Source: Paraburkholderia guartelaensis (GTDB lineage: Bacteria; Pseudomonadota; Gammaproteobacteria; Burkholderiales; Burkholderiaceae). Taken from it: a stretch of DNA of 44,258 bases. Below the pieces are notes generated by a model that saw only the letters and a list, made by a program, of their open reading frames with translations, had not been told where the DNA came from and searched no databases. Positions 7,349 to 15,327 of the stretch are shown here, one piece after another. Numbering within the stretch: position 1 is the stretch's first letter; every line of letters starts with the position of its first letter. The stretch lies in the NCBI RefSeq assembly GCF_004353905.1, contig NZ_SMOD01000054.1, positions 1 to 44,258 of the forward strand, given 5' to 3'. The translations under genes were made by a program, and so were the position numbers.

Positions 7349-9037
7349 TCAGACCGCCGGCGCCTGTCCAAAGCCCGCAGCCGCGTACCACGTCTCGCAG
7401 TGGCGCAGCAGCGCGTTGAGGTCCGACGCGGGCCGCCCCCGCGCGCCGATGTAGCCGTCGGGCCGCACCAGATAAAACGCGGGCCGCGTGCGCCCGTACG
7501 ATTCGGTAAGCGTTGCCGCACCTTCGCCCGCCAGCGGCGTCTCGCCGTTTGAGAGTTCGGCGATCCACCAGACCCGCAGCGCCTGCGGAAACAGCCGCTC
7601 GACGGCTTCGGCAAAACGCTTGAGCGTTGCGCCCACTTCCGCGCTGTTTTTTGCCGCTGCGGCCTCGCCGTCACCCTCCACCAGCAGGAACAACGAAAAG
7701 CACGCCGGGTCGTGCAGATCGAAGATGCGCCCCTTGCCCGGCGCTTTGCCTAACGGACCGTCCACCACGCGCACGAATGCGTCCGGGGCGCGCTCGCCCG
7801 CGCGCGGGCCGCCGTCCAGCACACGCTCGAGCGTGAGCGGGCTGCGGCGATACTGGATCGACAGCTCGCTCACCGCCTGGCGCGCTGCGTCGCGCAGCGG
7901 CCCGAGCGCGACGAGCGCCGGCATCACGCGCTCGCGCAGCAGCTTGAGCGGGCCGTGATCGGCCTCCACCAGTTGCGTCATGAAGCTCGTCTGCTGCAGC
8001 ACGAGCCGCTCGATCGGGTAACGCTCCGCGTGATAGGTGTCGAGCAGGCGCTCGGGCGCGCCGCGCGCGTGCACGCGCGCGATCTTCCAGCCCAGATTGA
8101 AGGCTTCCTGAATGCCCGTGTTCAAGCCCTGCGCGCCCGCGGGGCTGTGCACGTGGGCAGCGTCCCCGGCAAAGAAAGTGCGCTCGACGCGCAGCTGCCT
8201 CACCATCCGGCTATTCACGCTGAAATACGAAGCCCAGCTCATGTCCGAGACGGACACCGGATGATGCACGCGCTGCAGGATGATGTCGCGGCACTCGGCC
8301 AGTGTGGGCACGGGGATCGTGCCTTCGGGCGCAGCGGGCAGCATGGCCTTGTGATCGGCGATCAGGCGGTAACGGCCGTGGCCGAACGGGAAGAGCGCGG
8401 CGAGACCGTCGCCCGAGGCGAAGATGTGGAACTCGTCGTCGGACCAGGGCGTGCTCGCGCTCAGGTCGGCGAGCAGGAACGATTGCGCCATCGTCTCGCC
8501 GTCGAACTTCATGTCGAGGCGATGGCGCACGGTGCTATGCGCTCCGTCGGCGGCAATCACGTAAGCGCAGCGCACCGACTCGACGCGCCCGTCGGGGCGG
8601 CGCACTTCCGCGCTCGCCCCGACCGAGCCCTGGGTGTACTCCAGCAGTTCGCAGCCGCGCTCGATCTCCACGCCGAGCGTCTTGAGATGCCCGCCGAGGA
8701 TGCGTTCGGTAACCGTCTGTTCAATGAAGAGCAGATAGGGATAGCGCGTGAAGAGCGGATCGAAGTCGAGCCGCGCGCGGCGCTGGCCGTTCGAATAGAG
8801 ATTCGCAATATGGGCGCGGTGGCCGAGTTCGAGAAACGGCTCGACGATGCGATGCTGCTCGAACAGTTCGAGCGTGCGCGCCTGAATGCCGATCGCCCGC
8901 GAGTGGCGTCCGGGCTGCGGCGCGCGATCGATCAGCCGCACGGGGATATGCGCGCGCGCAAGACTCATCGCGGCGGCGAGCCCGGTGGGTCCCGCGCCCA
9001 CGATGAGCACGGGCGCGAGAGAAGAAGCCACGGCCAT
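7349..9037 (-). CDS. FAD-dependent monooxygenase (aromatic hydroxylase, PHBH-fold group A)
   Basis: The gene encodes 562 residues. It has the dinucleotide-binding GAGPTG motif at residues 14-19, the DG motif in AYVIAADGAHSTVRHRL, and the GD motif in FFAGDAAHVHSPAGAQGLNT, the three hallmarks of class A flavoprotein monooxygenases. A thioredoxin-like C-terminal region (about 400-562) resembles that of phenol and 3-(3-hydroxyphenyl)propionate hydroxylases. The family uses NAD(P)H and O2 to hydroxylate aromatic rings; the substrate cannot be deduced. The start at 9037 is chosen for GGAGG six bases upstream; an in-frame ATG at 9049 overlaps that ribosome-binding site. The gene is convergent with fdsD and its 5' side abuts a large palindromic repeat only 23 bp away. 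Confidence 0.85.
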   Translation of the reverse strand: MAVASSLAPVLIVGAGPTGLAAAMSLARAHIPVRLIDRAPQPGRHSRAIGIQARTLELFEQHRIVEPFLELGHRAHIANLYSNGQRRARLDFDPLFTRYPYLLFIEQTVTERILGGHLKTLGVEIERGCELLEYTQGSVGASAEVRRPDGRVESVRCAYVIAADGAHSTVRHRLDMKFDGETMAQSFLLADLSASTPWSDDEFHIFASGDGLAALFPFGHGRYRLIADHKAMLPAAPEGTIPVPTLAECRDIILQRVHHPVSVSDMSWASYFSVNSRMVRQLRVERTFFAGDAAHVHSPAGAQGLNTGIQEAFNLGWKIARVHARGAPERLLDTYHAERYPIERLVLQQTSFMTQLVEADHGPLKLLRERVMPALVALGPLRDAARQAVSELSIQYRRSPLTLERVLDGGPRAGERAPDAFVRVVDGPLGKAPGKGRIFDLHDPACFSLFLLVEGDGEAAAAKNSAEVGATLKRFAEAVERLFPQALRVWWIAELSNGETPLAGEGAATLTESYGRTRPAFYLVRPDGYIGARGRPASDLNALLRHCETWYAAAGFGQAPAV

Positions 9038-9060
9038 GCAGACCTCCATGCGCTCGACAC

Positions 9061-9391
9061 GATACAAGGGCCTGCTCACATGAATAACAGGCTTGCGAAC
9101 GCGCCTTGCCGGCTGCAGTGCAAGGAGGGCGGCGCGCCGTTTGGCCGAGCCAAATGCCCCGAAGGAAATCCCCTTGGGGGTCAAGCGACGCGCGACGCTG
9201 CAATGCGGCCGGCAAGGCACGTTCCCCAAACCAACTAATTGCATTACAGGGGCTGGCCACCAGAAGGGCCGATCGCTGCGTCATGCTCCTCACGAATACG
9301 TTGAGTATTCGCTTCGTCGCAATCCTTGCGCTCGGCCCTTCTGGTGGCCAGCGCAAGCCTGTTATTCATGTGAGCAGGCCCTTAGTGTATC
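9061..9391. repeat. Nested palindromic element (outer 31-bp stem with two inner stem-loops)
   Basis: Outer arms 9066-9096 and 9353-9383 are a perfect 31-bp inverted repeat, extended by GATAC (9061-9065) and GTATC (9387-9391) after a 3-nt bulge. Inside is stem A (9103-9122 with 9199-9218, 18 of 20 paired), whose loop carries small hairpins TTTGGC-CGA-GCCAAA (9140-9154) and CCCC(G)AAGG...CCTTGGGG (9157-9179). It is followed by stem B (9252-9272 with 9332-9352, perfect 21 bp), whose loop holds CGAATAC-GTTGA-GTATTCG (9293-9311). Stem B ends exactly where the outer right arm begins. There is no convincing gene inside. The architecture suggests a non-autonomous mobile or dispersed repeat, or a structured RNA. 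Confidence 0.85.
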
Positions 9392-9473
9392 GCCCGCGCC
9401 GGGACCGGTCGCGCGGCAGCGCATCAAATGCGCGCTGAATCGGGCGGGAAGTCGCTGCTCGAATGGCCGCGCT

Positions 9474-10556
9474 TCAGTGCGCGTGCGGATGCCCGTGCGC
9501 TGGCGTGTGCCTGTGCACGCCGTCCGGCATGTCCAGTGCGCAGCGATGCTCGCTCGTGCCGAGGTCCACCTGCAACGTCACGTGCCGCATGCCGAAGCGC
9601 ACCTGGAGCAACTCGACCATATGATCGAGCGCGGCGTCGCCGGGGTGCCCCGCCGGCATCACGAGGTGCGCGCTCAGCGCGCAGCCCGTGGTCGAAAGCG
9701 CCCAGACGTGCAGGTCATGCACGTCGACGACCCCCTCCTGCTGCGCGAGGAAGCCGCGCACGCGCACGATGTCGACGTTCTCGGGCACGGCGGCAAGGGC
9801 AAGCCGCACCGACTCGCGCAACAGCCCCCAGGTGCCATACACGATCACGAGCACCACGGCGATCGACATGAGCGGATCGATCCAGCTCCAGCCGGTCGCA
9901 AGGATCAGCAGACCGCTCACGGCCACGGCGGCGGAAACGCCGGCGTCGGCGGCCATGTGCAGGAAGGCGCCGCGAATGTTCAGGTCGTCCTTTTGCCCGC
10001 GCATGAAAAGCCAGGCCGAAAAACCGTTGACTACCATGCCGATGGTCGCGACGACGAATACGTCGAAACCCGCGACCGGCGCCGGATTGAACAGCCGGCC
10101 AAGCGCTTGCGCCAGGATCGCGCCGCATGCGAGCAGGAGCAGCGCGGCGTTGGCGAGCGAGGCGAGAATCGACGAGCTGCCGAAGCCGAACGTGAAGCGC
10201 GCCGACGGACGGCGTGTTGCGAGCCACGCGGCGCCCCAGGCGAGCAGCAGGCCAAGCACATCGGAGAGATTGTGGCCGGCGTCGGCCAGCAGCGCGGTGG
10301 AATGCGCAAGCACGCCGTACACGGCTTGCACGACGACGATGAAGACGTTCAGCGCGACGGCGACGGCGAACGCCCGGCCGTGCCCCGCGGCGGGCACGTG
10401 ATGATGGTGATGGTGGCCGTGCGCGTGACCATGCCCGTGCTGCGCGTGGTCATCGTGCGCATCGTCATGCGCATGGCCGTGGTCGTGCTGGTGCTCGCCC
10501 GCGTGTATCCCGGCGCCTTTGGCGTCATGCGCGTGTTCGTGATCGGCTGCGCTCAT
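9474..10556 (-). CDS. Cation diffusion facilitator, zinc-type metal efflux transporter
   Basis: The gene encodes 360 residues of an inner-membrane metal/proton antiporter with about six membrane spans and a C-terminal cytoplasmic domain. The metal-site pairs H95-xxx-D99 (ADAGHNLSD) and H200-xxx-D204 (HMAADAG) match the HxxxD pattern associated with Zn/Cd/Co transport. The first 53 residues contain 21 histidines, a probable metal-binding tail. The start at 10556 overlaps the stop of the upstream ArsR-type gene (ATGA), so the two are translationally coupled. An alternative ATG five codons upstream is less likely. It is closest in style to CzcD/DmeF; the exact metal is inferred from the regulator's site rather than seen. 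Confidence 0.9.
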   Translation of the reverse strand: MSAADHEHAHDAKGAGIHAGEHQHDHGHAHDDAHDDHAQHGHGHAHGHHHHHHVPAAGHGRAFAVAVALNVFIVVVQAVYGVLAHSTALLADAGHNLSDVLGLLLAWGAAWLATRRPSARFTFGFGSSSILASLANAALLLLACGAILAQALGRLFNPAPVAGFDVFVVATIGMVVNGFSAWLFMRGQKDDLNIRGAFLHMAADAGVSAAVAVSGLLILATGWSWIDPLMSIAVVLVIVYGTWGLLRESVRLALAAVPENVDIVRVRGFLAQQEGVVDVHDLHVWALSTTGCALSAHLVMPAGHPGDAALDHMVELLQVRFGMRHVTLQVDLGTSEHRCALDMPDGVHRHTPAHGHPHAH

Positions 10557-10873
10557 GCGCCCTCCTGCCATTGCGTCGAGGGCTCTGCCACGTGCTCCAG
10601 CATGCCGGCGATCATTGCGCTGATATGCGCATCCGCAGCCGCATAGAACACCTGCTTGCCCTCGCGCTCGGCACGCACGACGCGCGCGGCGCGCAAAAGC
10701 CGCAGATGATGACTCACGAGCGACGGCGACAAACCGAGCGTGTCGGCGATCGCGCCCACGGCGATCCGGCCCTGAACGCAGGCGAGCACGATACGCAGAC
10801 GCGTTGCGTCGCCGAGCAGACGGAAGAGGTCGGCGAGCGGTACGACGCGCTCGTCATCGGAAACTGGGGTCAT
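10553..10873 (-). CDS. ArsR/SmtB-family metal-responsive repressor (zinc-type alpha-5 site)
   Basis: The gene encodes 106 residues with the winged helix-turn-helix SPSLVSHHLRLLRAA (about 49-63). Near the C-terminus, D81, H83, H94 and E97 (DAHISAMIAGMLEHVAE) reproduce the spacing of the alpha-5 zinc site of CzrA/SmtB (D-x-H-x10-H-x2-H/E). There is no CxC arsenic motif. Such proteins release DNA when zinc or cobalt binds. It is the first gene of a two-gene operon with the CDF exporter, and a perfect inverted repeat lies 14 bp upstream of its ATG. Confidence 0.9.
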   Translation of the reverse strand: MTPVSDDERVVPLADLFRLLGDATRLRIVLACVQGRIAVGAIADTLGLSPSLVSHHLRLLRAARVVRAEREGKQVFYAAADAHISAMIAGMLEHVAEPSTQWQEGA

Positions 10874-10886
10874 GATTACACACTAT

Positions 10887-10910
10887 ACATATGAACAAGT
10901 GTTCATATGT
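10887..10910. promoter_or_regulatory. ArsR/SmtB-type operator
   Basis: ACATATGAACA-AG-TGTTCATATGT is a perfect 11-2-11 inverted repeat. It closely resembles the 12-2-12 operators (TATATGAACA-type) bound by SmtB/CzrA repressors. It sits 14 bp before the repressor's start codon and so would autoregulate the repressor-exporter operon. It could also overlap the promoter of the divergent TPR gene. Confidence 0.85.
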
Positions 10911-11026
10911 TAGTTCAGCAACAGATGCAGGTCAACTTTCATTCAACATTCGGCCAACTTCGGGAACGGGTCCGCGAGTGTGGGAAAATGCCGCCTTTGT
11001 GTCTCGATCGCTTTGCTTCTTCAGTC

Positions 11027-12964
11027 ATGGAACAGCTTTTTGTCCGCGCGTACGCCGCACATCGCGACGGCCGGCTGGACGACGCCGAGCGCGACTATCG
11101 CGCGACGCTCGCCGCCGATCCCGTGCACGTCGATGCGCTGCATCTGCTCGGCGTGCTACGGCATCAGCGAGGCCAGCACGCCGAAGCCGCGGACCTCGTG
11201 CGCCGCGCGGTCGCTTTGCGCCCCGACGACGCCGCGCTCCAGCTGAACCTCGGCAACGCGCTCAAGGCGCTCGGCGAGCTGGAAGGCGCGATCGAGCGCT
11301 TTCGCAACGCGCTTACGCTCGCGCCCGCCTTTGCCCTCGCACATTACAACCTCGGCAATGCCTATGCGGCGATCGGGCGCCACGAGGACGCAATGTACGC
11401 GTTCGGCCAGGCCGTGCGCCTGCAGCCCGGCGACGCCTCCTCGCACAACAACCTCGGCAACGCGCTGCACGCGCTCGGCCGCCATGCCGAAGCCGCCGAC
11501 TCGTTTCGCCGCGCACTCAAGATCCGCCCGGGCCACGCAGGGGCGCACAACAATCTCGGCATGTCGCTCAACGCGCTTGGCGACAGCGCGGGCGCGCTCG
11601 AACAGTTCCAGAAGGCGCTGCGCGTGCAGCCGCGCTTCGTCGCCGCGCATTTCAATCTGGCGAATACGCTCGATGCGACCGGCCATCACGGCGAGGCCGT
11701 GGCCGCTTTCGAAACGGCGCTTTCGCTACAGCCGCATTTCGGGCCCGCCCTCTTCGGGCTCGGCAATGCGCTCGCCGCGCTCGGCCGCCACGATGAAGCC
11801 ATCGGACCCTACGAGCGTGCGATCGGCTTCGATCCGAAATTTGCCCTTGCCTGGCTTGCGCTCGGCGTGGCGCATCACGCGCTCGGCCGCCATGCGGCCG
11901 CGCTGCGCGCCTTCGACGAAGCGCTGCGCGTGCGGCCCGATCTGGCCGCCGCGCATTTGAATCGCGCGCTCACGTGGCTCACGCTCGGTGACTTCCGGCG
12001 CGGACTACCCGAGTACGAATGGCGCCTCGACCCGGCCGCACGCGACGAGGCGCACGCCAACGCACCGCGCGGCGCGGGCTACGCCCTGCCCCCGCCGGTG
12101 AGTGCACCGATTGCGCCGCGCACGCCGCAAAGCGCGCTGCCACGCTGGCACGGCGAGCCTCTGAACGGCCGCACGCTGCTGATCGAGGCCGAACAGGGTT
12201 TCGGCGACACGCTTCAATTCGTGCGCTTCGTTCCGCAAGTCGTCGCGACAGCACAGAAAACCGGCGCACGCGTCGTGCTCGAAGTGCAGCGCGCGCTCGT
12301 GCCGCTCATCGCGCCCGCGGCGGAAGCCTGGCGCATCACGCTCGTTGAGCAGGGCGCGCCCCGGCCCGCCGCCGACCTGCACTGCCCGCTCCTCTCGCTG
12401 CCGCTCGCGCTCGGCACGAGCATCGACACGCTGCCCGCGCGCACGCCCTACCTCAACGCCAGCGCGGCCTACGGGCGCAAGTGGCGCGGGTCGCTCGGCG
12501 GCCAGGCGCGGCGCAAGATCGGCCTCGCGTGGTCCGGCCGCATCCAGAAGCACGAGAATCGGGCGATTGCGCTCGCCGCGCTCGAACCGCTCTTCGCGCT
12601 CGATGGTATCGACTGGATCGTCCTGCAACCCGAACTCAGCGCCGCGGAACACGCCGCGCTCGACGCGCATCCACGGGCGCGCACGATCCACCGGCTCGGC
12701 GGCAAGCTGCAGGATTTCGCCGATACCGCGGCCGTGATCGAACGTCTGGACGGCGTCGTGTCGATCGATACCTCGATCGCCCACCTCGCGGGCGCGCTCG
12801 GCGCGAAGCTCTGGGTCATGCTGCCGTTCGCCGCGGACTGGCGCTGGTTTGCGGGCACCGACGAAAGCCCCTGGTACCCGCGCGCGCGGCTCGTGCGTCA
12901 GCCGCGCCCGCATGCATGGGCGGAAGTCGTGGAAACGGTCGCGCGCGAGTTGCGCGACGCGTAA
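11027..12964 (+). CDS. TPR-repeat protein with C-terminal glycosyltransferase-like domain
   Basis: The gene encodes 645 residues. From about residue 1 to 340 there are about ten tandem 34-residue tetratricopeptide repeats (for example HNNLGNALHALGRHAEAADS). From about 380 the sequence changes to RTLLIEAEQGFGDTLQFVRF and later VVSIDTSIAHLAGALGAKLW (about 575), resembling the nucleotide-sugar-binding half of GT9/GT-B transferases. This architecture is common in Burkholderiales, but its acceptor is generally unknown; protein or surface-glycan modification is an inference. No signal peptide is seen, so it is probably cytoplasmic. The start at 11027 is chosen because the TPR pattern begins there; 10988 is possible. 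Neither has a clear ribosome-binding site. Confidence 0.8.
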   Translation: MEQLFVRAYAAHRDGRLDDAERDYRATLAADPVHVDALHLLGVLRHQRGQHAEAADLVRRAVALRPDDAALQLNLGNALKALGELEGAIERFRNALTLAPAFALAHYNLGNAYAAIGRHEDAMYAFGQAVRLQPGDASSHNNLGNALHALGRHAEAADSFRRALKIRPGHAGAHNNLGMSLNALGDSAGALEQFQKALRVQPRFVAAHFNLANTLDATGHHGEAVAAFETALSLQPHFGPALFGLGNALAALGRHDEAIGPYERAIGFDPKFALAWLALGVAHHALGRHAAALRAFDEALRVRPDLAAAHLNRALTWLTLGDFRRGLPEYEWRLDPAARDEAHANAPRGAGYALPPPVSAPIAPRTPQSALPRWHGEPLNGRTLLIEAEQGFGDTLQFVRFVPQVVATAQKTGARVVLEVQRALVPLIAPAAEAWRITLVEQGAPRPAADLHCPLLSLPLALGTSIDTLPARTPYLNASAAYGRKWRGSLGGQARRKIGLAWSGRIQKHENRAIALAALEPLFALDGIDWIVLQPELSAAEHAALDAHPRARTIHRLGGKLQDFADTAAVIERLDGVVSIDTSIAHLAGALGAKLWVMLPFAADWRWFAGTDESPWYPRARLVRQPRPHAWAEVVETVARELRDA

Positions 12965-12975
12965 GCGGCACAATG

Positions 12976-13007
12976 AAAAACGGGGCGCCTGAGCGCCCCG
13001 TTTTTTT
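12976..13007. terminator. Intrinsic terminator after the TPR gene
   Basis: CGGGGCGC-CTGA-GCGCCCCG is flanked by AAAAA on the left and TTTTTTT on the right, giving a strong bidirectional terminator. It serves the TPR gene on the plus strand and the convergent transporter gene on the minus strand. Confidence 0.9.
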
Positions 13008-13048
13008 CTTTCGCCGCGCGATCGCGGATCAATCGGTCGATTCGCCGA

Positions 13049-14344
13049 TCAAGCCGCCTTGTACTGATTGCGCGCTTCCGGCGTGCGATAGAGCACGAGC
13101 GTCGCGATGAGGCCGCACACGCCCGCGACGCCCATCCACGCGCCCGGCGCAGCCTTGTTGCCGCTCACGTGAATAAGGTACGTCGAGATCGCCGGCGTGA
13201 AACCGCCAATCGTCGTCGCGAGGCTGTAGGCCAGTGAGAAGCCGGCGGTGCGCACGTCGGCGGGCATGACTTCGGTGAGCGCCACGACCATCGCGCCGTT
13301 GTAGCAGGCATAGAGGAACGACAGCCACAGTTCGACCGTGAGCAGGCGGCCGAACGACGGCTCCGCCACGAGCCACTGCACCGTGGGATACGCGGTGAGG
13401 ATCGTGAGCACGGTGAAGGTGATCAGCATCGGGCGGCGGCCCACGCGGTCCGAAACCGCGCCGGAAACCGGCAGCCAGAAGAGGTTCGACAAGCCGATGC
13501 AGACCGTCACGATCAGCGTGTCGATCTCGTTCAACCTGAGCACTTCCTTGCCGAAGGTCGGCGTGTAGGCGGTGATGAGGTAGAACGACACGGTGGTCAT
13601 GATGACCATGCCCATACCGGCAATCACGACGCCCCAGTTCTGCACCATCGACGCCATGATTTCGCCCATCGACGGACGATGCTTCTTCTTCGCGAACTCC
13701 TCCGTTTCCTGGAGCGAGCGACGAATGATGAAGAGGAACGGCACGATCAGGCAGCCGATCAGGAACGGCACACGCCAGCCCCAATTCGTCATGTGCTCGA
13801 CGGGCAGCAGGCGATGCAGCAGCACGCCCAGCAGCGCGGCAAACACCACGGCGACCTGCTGGCTGCCCGACTGCCACGAGACGTAGAAGCCCTTGTTGCC
13901 CTTGGTCGCGATCTCGGAGAGATAGACCGAGACGCCGCCCAGTTCCACGCCCGCCGAGAAGCCCTGCAGCAGGCGCCCCACCAGCACGAGCGCCGGCGCC
14001 AGTATGCCGATGGTCGCGTAACCCGGCACGACGGCAACCGCGAGCGTGCCGAACGCCATCAGGCCGAGCGTGAGCATGAGGCCCTTGCGGCGGCCGTGAT
14101 GGTCGATGTACGCGCCGAGGATGATGGCGCCGAGCGGACGCACGAGGAAGCCCGCGCCGAACACGGACAGCGTGAGCATCAGCGAAGCGAACGCATTGTC
14201 ACTCGGGAAGTAGGTCCGGGCGATCGCCGAAGCGTAGTAGCCGTAGACCATGAAATCGTACATTTCCAGGAAGTTGCCGCTGACGACGCGGAAAACTGTC
14301 CGGAACTTTGATTCGCTTGGGGATGCGTGGGACGCGGTAGACAT
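13049..14344 (-). CDS. MHS-family MFS transporter, citrate/tricarballylate:H+ symporter-like
   Basis: The gene encodes 431 residues with about twelve membrane spans. SGNFLEMYDFMVYGYYASAI at the first helix and YIDHHGRRKGLMLTLGLMA between helices 2 and 3 are signatures of the metabolite:H+ symporter family; the length and N-terminus resemble citrate (CitA) and tricarballylate (TcuC) carriers. The substrate is inferred from similarity only, and alpha-ketoglutarate or another dicarboxylate cannot be excluded. The ATG at 14344 is chosen over 14404 because the conserved N-terminus begins just after it and a GAGAG stretch lies upstream. No tcuR/tcuAB partner genes are adjacent. Confidence 0.85.
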   Translation of the reverse strand: MSTASHASPSESKFRTVFRVVSGNFLEMYDFMVYGYYASAIARTYFPSDNAFASLMLTLSVFGAGFLVRPLGAIILGAYIDHHGRRKGLMLTLGLMAFGTLAVAVVPGYATIGILAPALVLVGRLLQGFSAGVELGGVSVYLSEIATKGNKGFYVSWQSGSQQVAVVFAALLGVLLHRLLPVEHMTNWGWRVPFLIGCLIVPFLFIIRRSLQETEEFAKKKHRPSMGEIMASMVQNWGVVIAGMGMVIMTTVSFYLITAYTPTFGKEVLRLNEIDTLIVTVCIGLSNLFWLPVSGAVSDRVGRRPMLITFTVLTILTAYPTVQWLVAEPSFGRLLTVELWLSFLYACYNGAMVVALTEVMPADVRTAGFSLAYSLATTIGGFTPAISTYLIHVSGNKAAPGAWMGVAGVCGLIATLVLYRTPEARNQYKAA

Positions 14345-14688
14345 GACACTCTCTGAAGAGACTGACCGGGAAGCCTGAGCGGCTCGCGGGACAGTGAGAA
14401 ACAATCACTCGCGGTAAAGCGAGGGTCGCGCGGGCGCGCGCGCGGGCATTTTATTGTGCGGTACGCGCCGGGACTCAGATATTCGGGCATTTCCTTAAAA
14501 GAGGCTAGCAAAAAGCATCAATGGAAGTCATTTCTTCCATTTTTATTACGATTACACTTCGTCACGCTTTCATGCGTGGCAAGCCCGCCGCGAATATCCT
14601 CGAATGGGGCAAAATACTTTGCAGCAGGGCTCGGCGCGCGGCCCCCGACGCGCGCCCTGATCCGGACGCCCGCACGTCCTCCATCCGC
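14345..14688. other. Divergent intergenic region with small inverted repeats
   Basis: This gap between the minus-strand transporter and the plus-strand acetyltransferase contains CTCGC-GGTAAA-GCGAG (14408-14423) and ATGGAAG-TCATTT-CTTCCAT (14521-14540), the latter in an AT-richer stretch that could hold a promoter or operator. I see no gene in it. Confidence 0.4.
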
Positions 14689-15228
14689 ATGACCGAAATC
14701 CCAGCCCTCACGCTGCGCCCGGCCACCGTCGCCGATGCTCCCTTGCTCGCCGCCATGCACGCCGCAAGCTGGCAGGCCACGTATCGCGCGCTGCTGCCCG
14801 CCGCGTTTCTCGAACGCGAAGTCGACGCCGAGCGAGCGGCTTACTGGCGCGCGCGCATGGAGGCGCCAGGCGGCGAACGGAGGCTCGTGCTGATCGCCGA
14901 GCTTGCATCGGGTGCTGCCGTAGGCTTCGTGTGTGTCGAACGCCAGCCGGGCTCCCCTTGGGGCGTACTGCTCGACAATCTGCATGCGCTGCCGGCGCAT
15001 CAGGGCACGGGCGTCGGCAAGCGACTCATGCGTGCGGCGCAGGACTGGGCGCGCGCCCAGGGCGAGACGCAACTGTATCTATACGTGCTCGACGGCAACA
15101 CGCCCGCGATTGCGTTCTACGAGCGCCAGGGCTGGACCTACTCAGGCTCGGAACCCGACCGCATGGGCGGCATCGACATCACGGCACTGCGTTACGTCTA
15201 CCGGCTCGACGAGCTGCGAAGCACGTAG
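14689..15228 (+). CDS. GNAT-family N-acetyltransferase
   Basis: The gene encodes 179 residues. The acetyl-CoA-binding segment appears as LPAHQGTGVGKRLMRAAQDW (the Q/R-x-x-G-x-G/A pattern, about residues 103-122), followed by the typical C-terminal LYVLDGNTPAIAFYERQGW block. GNAT enzymes transfer acetyl groups to amines; the substrate is unknown. The ATG at 14689 is used because homology begins directly after it (MTEIPALTLRPATVADAPLL); the open frame upstream has no coding character. It is a single gene between the MFS transporter and the amidotransferase. Confidence 0.88.
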   Translation: MTEIPALTLRPATVADAPLLAAMHAASWQATYRALLPAAFLEREVDAERAAYWRARMEAPGGERRLVLIAELASGAAVGFVCVERQPGSPWGVLLDNLHALPAHQGTGVGKRLMRAAQDWARAQGETQLYLYVLDGNTPAIAFYERQGWTYSGSEPDRMGGIDITALRYVYRLDELRST

Positions 15229-15253
15229 GACTCCGAGGAAGGAGACCGAAATG

Positions 15254-15281
15254 AAAAAGCCGCGCGCAGGTTGCGCGCGGC
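15254..15281 (-). terminator. Intrinsic terminator for the minus-strand amidotransferase gene
   Basis: GCCGCGCGC-AGGTT-GCGCGCGGC (15259-15281) is preceded on the plus strand by AAAAA (15254-15258), which reads as a U-run on the minus strand. It lies 47 bp past the stop of the gene at 15328-16689 and also faces the end of the acetyltransferase. Confidence 0.8.
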
Positions 15282-15327
15282 CAGGACGGGATTGCTGCGA
15301 TGCGTTGTGACCGCCCGCGGTTCGCAA

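Noticed and set aside
9093..10646. A 517-codon plus-strand frame running through the palindromic element and opposite the metal exporter
   Set aside because: It crosses the repeat and is antisense to the CDF and ArsR genes; no ribosome-binding site and no domain.
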